DNA from: Chloroflexota bacterium
Lineage (GTDB): Bacteria; Chloroflexota; Dormibacteria; Aeolococcales; Aeolococcaceae
Assembly: GCA_005880985.1 (NCBI GenBank)
Contig: VBIQ01000013.1
Span: 124,001 to 188,000, forward strand
Reading direction: 5' to 3'
Length of the DNA: 64,000 nt
The position numbers were made by a program, and so were the translations under genes. Positions 57,207 through 64,000 of this stretch are shown here, piece by piece; the first letter of the stretch is position 1; each line of letters begins with the position of its first letter. The notes under the pieces were generated by a model that did not search any database, had not been told where the DNA came from, and was given only the letters and a program-made list of their open reading frames with translations.

Positions 57207-58133
57207 TCAGGCGCGAGCGGGAGTCGCCGAGGCTGCCTCGTAGACGTCGACGACGTGCCGGTAGTTGGTGGCGACCTGCTCGACCGCCTTGTCACGGGCG
57301 AGCCCCTGGTCGAGGTAGGCCTTGAGTGCGTCCCACCAGATGGTGCGACCGATGGCGAAGCCGATGTAACCGGGAACCACCGCGCCCTGACGCAGCCAGT
57401 GGTCGACCTTGGCGGCGTCGGCGCCACGGCCGAGGACGACGCAGCCGACGCCGTCGCGCCCACCGCTGCGGGCCTGGACGACGATCCGCTCGCAGTCCTC
57501 CCGAGTGTCGATGCCCTCGATCTTCCAGATGTCCGGTTCGACGCCGGCCTTCTGCAGCTCGGCGATGGTTCGCACCATCAGCTTGGGACGCAGCTCGGCG
57601 TCATAGCGGTCGGCATCGCCGCCGACCGACTCGAGCTGGGCCGGCTCGGCCGGCACCAGCAGCTCGAACAGGAAGCGGCGGCGACGCGCGTGCAGCCAGT
57701 CGGAGAGGCGTCGCAGGCGCTCACTCTGACGCCGGTTGAGGGCCGCGTCGCCGTCGGGGTTGTAGCGCGTCAGCACCTTGGAGAAGGTGGGATCGAACTC
57801 CTCGATGTGGCGGCCGAAATCATCGCCATACTCGAAGTCGAACTCGTCCTGGCCGCTCTTCTCCACCGGCATTGCGAGGATGATGCCGTCGCCTCGCGCC
57901 CGCCGGGCCACCTCGCTTCCGAACTGCTCGTCGACGAGGATTCCCGCGGAGTCCTTGGGTACTCCCTGCTCGAGGGCGCGCCGGAAGCCCTCGGAGATCA
58001 CCGTCTTGGCGTCGATGATACGCTCCACCTGCCCGGCGTCGGGTGCTCCCGGAATGCCGAACATCTTCTTGAGGAAGGAGCCGCGATGATCGAAGGCGAG
58101 GATGTAGAGGCGGCGGTCATACCCCAGGCCCAT
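57207..58133 (-). CDS. DUF2090 family, IolC C-terminal aldolase-like protein
   Basis: 308 residues from an ATG with AGGAG 8 bases upstream; a GTG three codons earlier is less well placed. It resembles the DUF2090 domain fused to IolC kinases, a TIM-barrel related to 2-deoxy-5-keto-6-phosphogluconate aldolase: YILAFDHRGSFLKKMF at the start, GILVDEQFG, FLFELLVPAE, DIWKIEGIDTREDCERIV and the terminal GYIGFAIGRTIWWDALKA. No kinase or other inositol gene is nearby, so the substrate is open. Confidence 0.8.
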   Translation of the reverse strand: MGLGYDRRLYILAFDHRGSFLKKMFGIPGAPDAGQVERIIDAKTVISEGFRRALEQGVPKDSAGILVDEQFGSEVARRARGDGIILAMPVEKSGQDEFDFEYGDDFGRHIEEFDPTFSKVLTRYNPDGDAALNRRQSERLRRLSDWLHARRRRFLFELLVPAEPAQLESVGGDADRYDAELRPKLMVRTIAELQKAGVEPDIWKIEGIDTREDCERIVVQARSGGRDGVGCVVLGRGADAAKVDHWLRQGAVVPGYIGFAIGRTIWWDALKAYLDQGLARDKAVEQVATNYRHVVDVYEAASATPARA

Positions 58134-58191
58134 GGCGCCCACTCCTGCGCAACCCAGCTTCCCCTCGTCGACATCAAGGATAGCGCCGGGG

Positions 58192-58767
58192 TCACGGCGC
58201 GGGAGCGGCCACCACCTCGGCGTCGAGTGGCGACTCGCCGACCCGACCGCCGGCAGCGCGCAGCAGTGCCAGCATCACCAGCGCGCCGACGGTGGACCAC
58301 CCGGCCAGGCTGATCCAGGCGCGGCCGAAGTCGGTGCCGGTGAGCTGCGCGTGCACCAGGAAGAGGCCGAACATCGGATAGGCGAGACGGTGGACCCAGC
58401 GCCACAGGCGCGCCGGCATCCGCCGCCGCACCGCGCTGGTGAGCCCGACCAGCAGCAACAGCAGCAGCGCCGCGGTGCCGAGCCCGATACCCACCTGGCC
58501 GTAGGCGGCGCGAAAGGGGATGACGAGGTCGACCAGGCGGATCCGCGCGGCTGCGTCGAGCAGCAGGGCGCCGATGTGCACCCCGACCAGGGGCACCCAG
58601 AACCAGGAGAGGAAGCTGTGCACCGCCAGCACCGAGCGGTTGCGCGCCACCGGAGCGAGCAGCGAGGTGCGCAGCGCCATCCCGGTCAGCAGCCCGGCAC
58701 TGAGCACGGCGAAGGCTGCCAGGGCGGCGGCCCGGGCCGCGTACCACAGAACGATATCGGAGTTCAC
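58192..58767 (-). CDS. Ferric-reductase-like transmembrane protein
   Basis: 191 residues, about five to six membrane helices. Paired histidines in successive helices (AVHSFLSW, GVHIGALLL, RWVHRLAYP and FLVHAQLTG) suit two b-type hemes, as in the ferric reductase/YedZ-like domain. The GTG start overlaps the apbE stop (GTGA). With the FMN transferase next to it, it could belong to a flavinylated trans-membrane electron chain; no FMN-binding carrier domain is visible. Confidence 0.78.
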   Translation of the reverse strand: MNSDIVLWYAARAAALAAFAVLSAGLLTGMALRTSLLAPVARNRSVLAVHSFLSWFWVPLVGVHIGALLLDAAARIRLVDLVIPFRAAYGQVGIGLGTAALLLLLLVGLTSAVRRRMPARLWRWVHRLAYPMFGLFLVHAQLTGTDFGRAWISLAGWSTVGALVMLALLRAAGGRVGESPLDAEVVAAPAP

Positions 58768-59624
58768 GCCACCCCCTGCCGTATCTCGGAGCGCCGCAAC
58801 GCGATCCGCTGCGCGCCCCGACCGGAGAGCCAGCCGGGAGTCCGCTCGGCGCCGATCAGCACTGCCGCCTTGGCGAGGACCTCGGCGGTGAAGGCATCGC
58901 CGGCGACCACCGAGACTGCCTCGACGTCGGTGTCGGCACACCGTCCGGTGCGCGGATCGATGAGATGGTGTCCGCCGGTCCAGCGGCGTCCGCCGACGCC
59001 ACTGGTGGCGATGCCGGCGTCGTCGACCCGAACCACACCTCCGTCACAGAGCGCCACCAGCCAGCCGGCGCCGACGGGACCGCGGCCGATCGCGCGCAGG
59101 TCGCCGCCGAGGTTGATCACCGCGTTCTCCAACCGTTCGCCGAGGCGGTCCGCCAGCCAACCCTTGCCGACCCCGCCCAGGTCGACCGCGTGACCGTGCG
59201 CCAGGCGGGCCCAGCCCCGGCCCACGCTCAGCACCTCGGGAAGCGGCGGAGGCGGAGGCACCGGAACACTGCGCATCACGGTGGAGCGGCGGCGGACGAG
59301 CTCGATGCTGCGGTCGTACCCGGCGGCAACCAGCGCCGGGAGCACCGCGGCGTTGACCAGGCCGTCGCTGAGAGCGTGCGCCTCGAGGCAGACGCGCAGC
59401 AGCTCCTCGAGCAGCGGCGAGACGTCGACGCGGTCGCCGGCGCGGACGTTGAAGCGGCAGAGCTCGCTGCCCGAGTCGAAACGGGTCAGCCGCGCCTCGA
59501 AGGCGTAGACCTCGGCCACCGCCGCGGAGAGATCGTCGAGGCACACGCCGGCCGCGTGGATCTCGCACCGCGCGCCACCGAAGGCGGTGAAGCGATGGAC
59601 GTCGGTGTCGTGCACGGCGATCAC
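58764..59624 (-). CDS. apbE: ApbE-type FAD:protein FMN transferase
   Basis: Attaches FMN covalently to threonine or serine of target proteins in the cell envelope. 286 residues with TRFDSGSELCRFN, LRVCLEAHALSDGLVNAAVL, the FAD/Mg site ARLAHGHAVDLGGVGKGWLADRL, INLGGDLRAIG and the C-terminal DTDVEAVSVVAGDAFTAEVLAKAAV. No signal peptide is seen, so it may act inside, or the start may be further upstream. It is coupled to the ferric-reductase-like gene and overlaps the secreted-protein gene by 4 bases. Confidence 0.9.
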   Translation of the reverse strand: MIAVHDTDVHRFTAFGGARCEIHAAGVCLDDLSAAVAEVYAFEARLTRFDSGSELCRFNVRAGDRVDVSPLLEELLRVCLEAHALSDGLVNAAVLPALVAAGYDRSIELVRRRSTVMRSVPVPPPPPLPEVLSVGRGWARLAHGHAVDLGGVGKGWLADRLGERLENAVINLGGDLRAIGRGPVGAGWLVALCDGGVVRVDDAGIATSGVGGRRWTGGHHLIDPRTGRCADTDVEAVSVVAGDAFTAEVLAKAAVLIGAERTPGWLSGRGAQRIALRRSEIRQGVA

Positions 59625-60175
59625 GACACGTAGGTCGAGGTGACCGGAGCTGCCGTCGCCGGGGCGCTGACCACGTTGGGCGTCACGCTCATCGACGGAT
59701 CGGTGGCGCCGCCCGGCTCACCGGCCGCGGCGCCGCGGCACGGCCCGGAGGGGGCGGCGCCGCCGCCGGCGCGCTGAGCGGTCCGCAGCAGCGCGGTGAG
59801 CTGCATGCGCTGGTCCGGGGACAGCGGTTGCAGGATCGCCTGCCGCTGCGCCGCGGTGGTTGCCGCCCGCAGCTGCTGCAGGGCCGCCCGCGCTGCGGGA
59901 TCGCTGACGGCGGGTACCAACCCCGTACCCGCCGTCGCTCCCGCGCCGCCACCGGAGCTCCGCTGGCAGACCGGGGTCGGCGGGATCAGCAGGCCGGAGG
60001 CGGAGGCGGCGACCGCCGCATGGTCGACCGCGGCCGAGGGATTGGCGGGTGGGTGCAGCGGTGCCGTCGACGGCTTCGCGTCGGTGGCGACAGCGGCGCC
60101 CGCTCCACCGCAGACCAGCACCGTGCCGATGCCGGCGACCGCCTTCAGCGCTCCCGGTCCGAAGGCCATGGTCAC
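59621..60175 (-). CDS. Secreted Ala/Pro-rich protein, function unknown
   Basis: 184 residues with an N-terminal hydrophobic segment (about 8-30) like a signal peptide or anchor, long Ala/Pro/Thr-rich linkers, and one helical block (about 85-125) with LQQLRAATTAAQRQAILQPL then SPDQRMQLTALLRTAQRA. The block faintly recalls LTxxQ repeats of Spy-type chaperones, but this is weak. No ApbE flavinylation motif (SGAT-like) is visible. It overlaps both apbE and the DUF1501 gene by 4 bases. Confidence 0.6.
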   Translation of the reverse strand: MTMAFGPGALKAVAGIGTVLVCGGAGAAVATDAKPSTAPLHPPANPSAAVDHAAVAASASGLLIPPTPVCQRSSGGGAGATAGTGLVPAVSDPAARAALQQLRAATTAAQRQAILQPLSPDQRMQLTALLRTAQRAGGGAAPSGPCRGAAAGEPGGATDPSMSVTPNVVSAPATAAPVTSTYVS

Positions 60176-61401
60176 GCGGCCTTGAGCAGTGGCAACTCGG
60201 CGAAGGATCCGCCCAGCACCGCGGCGGCGTCGCCACCCAGCCAGTCACGGATCACCGTCTGATAGACGCTGCGAAAGTCGGTGGTGTGCTTCAGGTTTCC
60301 CATGTCCAGCGAGGTGAGCGACGGTGGCTCGCCATAGAACCCACCCTTGACGGGCTTGCCGACGACGAACACCGGCGCGGCGCTGCCGTGGTCGGTGCCC
60401 CGGCTGCCGTTCTCGTTGACCCGCCGGCCGAACTCGGACCAGGTCATCAGCACCACCCGGTCGCCCTGTCCGTGGGCGTCGAGATCCTTCATGAAGGCGC
60501 TGACGGCGGCGTCGACGTAGCCGAGCAGCGCCTGCTGGCGGGTGTCCTCCTGCTGATGGGTGTCGAAGCCGCCGAGGACGACGTGGCAGATCTTGACCGA
60601 GGGCTGGGTGACGATCATCTGCGCTGTCAGCTGCAGGGCGGCAGCGAGGTCGTTCTTGCTCCCGTAGACCGTTGACTCCGCCGTGTACGGCACCGACGGC
60701 GTGTATTTGCTCGCATCGGCAAGTGCCTTCATTCCCTCCTGCGCGGTCGAGAGAGCCTGGTCGAAGAGCACGCCGTAGATGCCGGGGGTGCGGCGGTAGA
60801 GCGCCGGAGCAGCCACCTCGCGACCGGTACCGCCCTGGAACCGGTAGCTCTGCGCCGACTCGATCACGCTGACGGTGGCACCCTGGGCGCGCATCTCAGC
60901 GGGCGTGTTCGGCTGTCCCAGGGCGCAGCCGGCGAGGGGGTGGCCCTGGCTGTCGACCTGCTTGGCGAGAAGCCGGCCCAGCCAGCCGTCGACGGCGCGA
61001 CGTTGCGGATCGGCGTACTCCCACACGTGCAGCGCCTCGAAGTGCGAGTAGGTCGGGTTGTCGTAGCCGACCCCCTGGACGATGGCCACCTGGCCCGCAT
61101 TCCAGAGCGCCTGCATCCCGGTCATCACCGGGTTGAGGCCGGCGCGGTCGTCGAGGCGCAGCACCTTGTCCGGCTTGATCCCGATGGTGGGGCGGGCGTT
61201 GCCATAGCCGGGATCCGCATACGGGATCACGGTGTTGAGCCCGTCGTTGCCGCCGCCCAGCTGCAGCACCACCAGCACCCGGTCGCTGTGGACGCCGTCG
61301 TTGGCGGCGGCGACCACGCCCTTGGCGAGCACCGGGGGGACGATCACCCCGGCCGCGGTGGCGGCAAGGCCGCTGGCGAGGAAGTCGCGTCGGCTGAGCA
61401 T
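60172..61401 (-). CDS. DUF1501 family exported protein (Tat signal)
   Basis: 409 residues. The start LSRRDFLASGLAATAAGVIV is a twin-arginine signal. The body has QLGGGNDGLNTVIPYADPGY and the C-terminal TWSEFGRRVNENGSRGTDHG, typical of DUF1501 proteins, which are distantly related to sulfatase/alkaline-phosphatase folds. It lies 9 bases after the DUF1800 gene; these two families are usually encoded side by side. Function unresolved in the family. Confidence 0.9.
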   Translation of the reverse strand: MLSRRDFLASGLAATAAGVIVPPVLAKGVVAAANDGVHSDRVLVVLQLGGGNDGLNTVIPYADPGYGNARPTIGIKPDKVLRLDDRAGLNPVMTGMQALWNAGQVAIVQGVGYDNPTYSHFEALHVWEYADPQRRAVDGWLGRLLAKQVDSQGHPLAGCALGQPNTPAEMRAQGATVSVIESAQSYRFQGGTGREVAAPALYRRTPGIYGVLFDQALSTAQEGMKALADASKYTPSVPYTAESTVYGSKNDLAAALQLTAQMIVTQPSVKICHVVLGGFDTHQQEDTRQQALLGYVDAAVSAFMKDLDAHGQGDRVVLMTWSEFGRRVNENGSRGTDHGSAAPVFVVGKPVKGGFYGEPPSLTSLDMGNLKHTTDFRSVYQTVIRDWLGGDAAAVLGGSFAELPLLKAA

Positions 61402-61410
61402 GTCGGCTCC

Positions 61411-62862
61411 CTACTTGAGATGGAACTCGGGACTGGCGAGCAGCGCGTACCAGCGGTCGGCGGTGCTCTGGCTGCCGTTGAGCACTGCGGCGGTGTCGGG
61501 TCCGACCACGCCGTCGAGCTGGTTGCGGACAGCGGTGGCCGGATCAGGAAGCGAGCCGCCGCGATTGACCACGGTCTGGGCGAAGTTGACGCGGGCCAGC
61601 AGGGTGCTGGAACTGAGCCAGGCACCGTTGCTCGGCCAGCCGGCGACGGTGGGCGGGTCGTAGAGGACCTGCCCCATCCCGGCGCCGGCGGTGACGGCCT
61701 GGGCGGCGAGGTCGGGCTGACCGAGCGCTCGCATCGTCGCCACCACGTAATCGGCCGGGCTTCGCACCAGCGACCGGTAGTTGGCGGCGGCGGTGAACTC
61801 GTCGCTGGTGAGGATCGCACGCACCAGGGTGCGGATGTCGTACCCGCTGCCGCGGAACTGGCCGGCGACCCGGGTGACGAGGTCGTTGCTCGGGTTGGCT
61901 GAGCAGAGATGCTCCAGCGCCTTGGTGGCGATGTGCACCGCGCATGCGTCCTGGGCGAGGATGGCGTCGACCGCCTGCTCGGGGCCGATGTTCCCCGTCC
62001 GGCCCAGGTAGCTCTTGCTGCCGCCGTCGTGCAGCCGGGGTGTCAGCACCCCCTTGAAGGCGGCGCCGGATTGCGCCAGCTGCTCGAGCTGGGCGTAGTA
62101 CTGCTGCGGGGTCATCCCCTGGCGGCGCGGCAGCGGCAGCGACTGCCCCTGGGCGTCGACCAGCACGATGCGCAGCCCGGAGAGCGCTCGCGCTCCCTCG
62201 CGCACGTCCTGCTCGCTGAAGTTGCCGACGCCGAGGGTGAAGAGCTCCATCAGCTCGCGGCTGAAGTTCTCGTTGGGAGCCCTGGCGGTGCTCTGGTCCA
62301 GGTCGAGGTAGCGCATCATCGCCGGGTCGTAGGTCGCGGCGAGCAGCAGGCTGCGCAGGTCGCCCGTCCCCAGGCGGCGATACAGCTGGTTCTGCTGATA
62401 GATGTAGGGGAAGCGATTGCTCTTGCGGAAATCGCTGGTCAGCAGTCCGTGCCAGAAGAGCGTCATCCGCTCCGGGAACTGGGCAGTGGTGGTGGCCATG
62501 TGCGTGTACCACCACGAGCTCACCGCGCGGTAGTCGGTGCGCATCCTCGGCGGCTGCGCCGGAGCCTGCGGCGCCTGCGAGACCATCCTGTCGACCAGCT
62601 CCGGGTAGCTCATCGAGGCGGCCGCGTCGAGCTCCGCGTCGGTGTATCCGAAGCCGGCGCGACGCAGCAGATGGGCGGCGAGACCGCGCGAGGTGCCCAG
62701 CGGGCTGGCCCACGCTCCGGCGGCGCCGGCGGCGGAGACGCTGGCCGACGGGCTACCGGAGAGGTGCAGGCTGGCGAGGCGCAGACCGGCGGCACCGGCG
62801 GCACCACCGACGGCCAGGCCCAGTGCCTGACGGCGGGAGAGGCGCAGCGAGGCGGTGCTCAT
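61411..62862 (-). CDS. DUF1800 family exported protein (Tat signal)
   Basis: 483 residues. The N-terminus LRLSRRQALGLAVGGAAGAA is a twin-arginine signal. DUF1800 landmarks include AAHLLRRAGFGYTDAEL, MTLFWHGLLTSDFRK, NENFSRELMELFTLGVGNF and FRGSGYDIRTLVRAILTSDEF. It is the first gene of a five-gene run with DUF1501, a secreted protein, apbE and a ferric-reductase-like protein. Function is unknown. Confidence 0.9.
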   Translation of the reverse strand: MSTASLRLSRRQALGLAVGGAAGAAGLRLASLHLSGSPSASVSAAGAAGAWASPLGTSRGLAAHLLRRAGFGYTDAELDAAASMSYPELVDRMVSQAPQAPAQPPRMRTDYRAVSSWWYTHMATTTAQFPERMTLFWHGLLTSDFRKSNRFPYIYQQNQLYRRLGTGDLRSLLLAATYDPAMMRYLDLDQSTARAPNENFSRELMELFTLGVGNFSEQDVREGARALSGLRIVLVDAQGQSLPLPRRQGMTPQQYYAQLEQLAQSGAAFKGVLTPRLHDGGSKSYLGRTGNIGPEQAVDAILAQDACAVHIATKALEHLCSANPSNDLVTRVAGQFRGSGYDIRTLVRAILTSDEFTAAANYRSLVRSPADYVVATMRALGQPDLAAQAVTAGAGMGQVLYDPPTVAGWPSNGAWLSSSTLLARVNFAQTVVNRGGSLPDPATAVRNQLDGVVGPDTAAVLNGSQSTADRWYALLASPEFHLK

Positions 62863-62957
62863 GGCGCCGCAGTCTCGGCCGCGATCCTGAGAAAAGGGCG
62901 AGTCGGGACGCGCTGGCGCGCATCTCTCAGCGGACTCTCAGTCAGGCGCGCGTCCGC

Positions 62958-63764
62958 TCAGGTCGCGAAGGGTCGAACCGCCAGCGCGGCGCCCTCGAGC
63001 GCCCTCCGCACCGCGCTCGCCAGCTCCACCGCTCCGCGGGTGTCGCCGTGGACGCAGATCGATTCGGCGCGCAGCGGGACGTCGGTTCCACTCGCGGAGA
63101 CCATCCCCTCTCGAACCATGCGCACCGCGCGCCGCGCCACCGCCGCGGGGTCGTCGACGAGCGCGCCCGGCTGCGAGCGCGGCAGCAGGTTGCCCGACGA
63201 GTCGTAGCCGCGATCGGCGAACACCTCGCTGACGGTTCGCACGCCGAGGCGCTCACCCACCGCGACCATCGCCGATCCCGCCGGCACCAGCCAGGCGAGC
63301 CGGGGATCGGTGTCACGGATGGCGGCACCGATGGCGGCCGCCAGCTCCTCATCCTCGGCGGCGACGTTGCTGAGCGCGCCGTGCAGCTTGACGTGGCTGA
63401 GCACGCATCCCTCACGGGCCGCGATCGCGCTGAGCGCGCCCACCTGGTACAGCACCATGGTGGCGATGTCCGCCGGGGCATCACCGCTGACGCGTCGCCG
63501 GCCGTAGCCCCAGAGATCGTTGTAGCCGGGATGAGCGCCGACCCGCACGCCACGCTCGACCGCCATGGCGACGGTGCGCGCCATGATCAGCGGGTCGCCG
63601 GCGTGGAAGCCGCAGGCGATGTTGGCGGTGGTGACGATGTCGAGCATGGCGGCGTCGTCACCCATCCGCCAGGGACCGAAGCCCTCGCCGACGTCGCTGT
63701 TGAGGTCGACTCCGGCACGGGCTCGGTCCCCGTTCCCATCGACACCGCCACGAGTCCTCGGCAC
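62958..63764 (-). CDS. pxpA: 5-oxoprolinase subunit PxpA (LamB/YcsF family)
   Basis: Subunit of the ATP-dependent 5-oxoproline hydrolase. The 268-residue protein has VDLNSDVGEGFG (about 19-30), TANIACGFHAGDPLIM with its metal-site histidine, GAHPGYNDLWGYGRR, HVKLHGALSNVA and FADRGYDSSGNLLPRSQPG. The GTG start leaves an 18-residue non-family extension; no closer start is in frame. It is divergent from a pxpB-like gene 12 bases away. Confidence 0.92.
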   Translation of the reverse strand: MPRTRGGVDGNGDRARAGVDLNSDVGEGFGPWRMGDDAAMLDIVTTANIACGFHAGDPLIMARTVAMAVERGVRVGAHPGYNDLWGYGRRRVSGDAPADIATMVLYQVGALSAIAAREGCVLSHVKLHGALSNVAAEDEELAAAIGAAIRDTDPRLAWLVPAGSAMVAVGERLGVRTVSEVFADRGYDSSGNLLPRSQPGALVDDPAAVARRAVRMVREGMVSASGTDVPLRAESICVHGDTRGAVELASAVRRALEGAALAVRPFAT

Positions 63765-63776
63765 GATCCCGATGAT

Positions 63777-64000
63777 ATGGCGGTGGCCGCCCGACCGCCG
63801 CGATACCTGCCGGCCGCCGACACCGCCCTGGTGGTCGAGTTCCCGGACATCGCCTCCGGCTCGGTGCTCGACGATGTGCTCGACGAGGTCCTCTGCCTCG
63901 ACGCCGCGATCGCCCGCCGGCCGCCACCGGGAGTGCTGGAGACGGTGCCGGCCATCGGCTCGCTGCTGGTCGAGTACGACCCGCTGCAGACCTCGCAGGC
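63777..64000 (+). CDS. pxpB: 5-oxoprolinase subunit PxpB / KipI-like (5' part, cut by window edge)
   Basis: The frame is open from the ATG at 63777 to the window end (74 complete codons). It begins PPRYLPAADTALVVEFPD and continues to SLLVEYDPL, matching the N-terminus of PxpB/KipI, which starts with a strand of the form AGDxALxVEFG and later LLVxYDP. The order pxpA / pxpB (divergent) supports this. pxpC would be expected beyond the window. Confidence 0.75.
   Translation, partial: MAVAARPPRYLPAADTALVVEFPDIASGSVLDDVLDEVLCLDAAIARRPPPGVLETVPAIGSLLVEYDPLQTSQ

Overview
The window is very GC-rich (about 70% by eye), densely packed and bacterial. Many neighbouring genes overlap by 1-4 bases (ATGA, GTGA or TGATG junctions). 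At least eight genes have a TANNNT-type -10 box only 6-9 bases before the start codon, which predicts leaderless mRNAs. The gene mix (F420-type LLM oxidoreductase, PucR regulator, DUF3151, Tat and Tad/Flp genes, sortase, CobA-HemD fusion, GC-rich short intergenic spaces) points to a high-GC Terrabacteria lineage such as Dormibacterota, Chloroflexota or Actinomycetota. The phylum is an inference; no rRNA gene lies in the window.

Layout. 1-6292 (minus): tryptophan operon trpE-G-C-F-B, with no trpD between G and C, preceded by a class I aminotransferase and an acylphosphatase. 6813-12848: di-iron ferritin-like protein, divergent PucR regulator, corrinoid adenosyltransferase, thioredoxin reductase, trypsin-like protease, RdgB and RNase PH. 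13376-22082 (minus): siroheme/heme cluster sirC-hemA-hemC-cobA/hemD-hemB-cyclophilin-hemL, followed by tatA and tatC. 22142-27302: DEDDh exonuclease, small membrane proteins, MTAP-like phosphorylase and an EEP nuclease. 27346-38532: Flp pilin, two small proteins sharing a GGPVDA motif, polyprenyl synthase, MurI, GNAT, hydrolase and glutaredoxin-like genes, MscL, an LLM oxidoreductase, a UvrD helicase fused to a Cas4-like nuclease, and TadE/TadE/TadG. 38727-43467: a polytopic glycosyltransferase-like protein, DedA and two acyl-CoA dehydrogenases. 43794-48824: tRNA-Leu(TAA), a secreted repeat protein, metalloprotease, sortase, an NRAMP-related transporter with a long leader, and tRNA-Cys(GCA). 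48846-54870: a GSAM-like aminotransferase, an alpha-galactosidase-like protein, RarA, a short PPOX protein and DUF3151. 54889-64000: SDR, SPFH/NfeD pair, DUF2090 aldolase-like protein, a ferric-reductase-like/ApbE/secreted/DUF1501/DUF1800 operon, and divergent pxpA and pxpB.

The most unusual content is not coding. Four gene-free loci (6.3-6.8, 12.9-13.4, 25.1-25.6 and 51.8-52.6 kb) carry seven copies of a roughly 125-bp interspersed palindrome, here called unit B. Each copy has a 15-20 bp outer stem enclosing two hairpins. In six of the seven copies the second hairpin is perfectly paired although three of its six base pairs change between copies, and its loop is always TGCAC or TGCAG. Three copies are joined through a conserved spacer of about 65 bp to a second, 75-bp palindrome (unit A) that is 71-73/75 identical over 39 kb. 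The B copies occur as inverted pairs, and one copy lies 1-48 bp past a stop codon at each locus, always in the same orientation relative to the gene. No transposase or REP-associated TnpA is present, so the family looks non-autonomous: a BIME/ERIC-like element or a family of structured 3' RNA elements.
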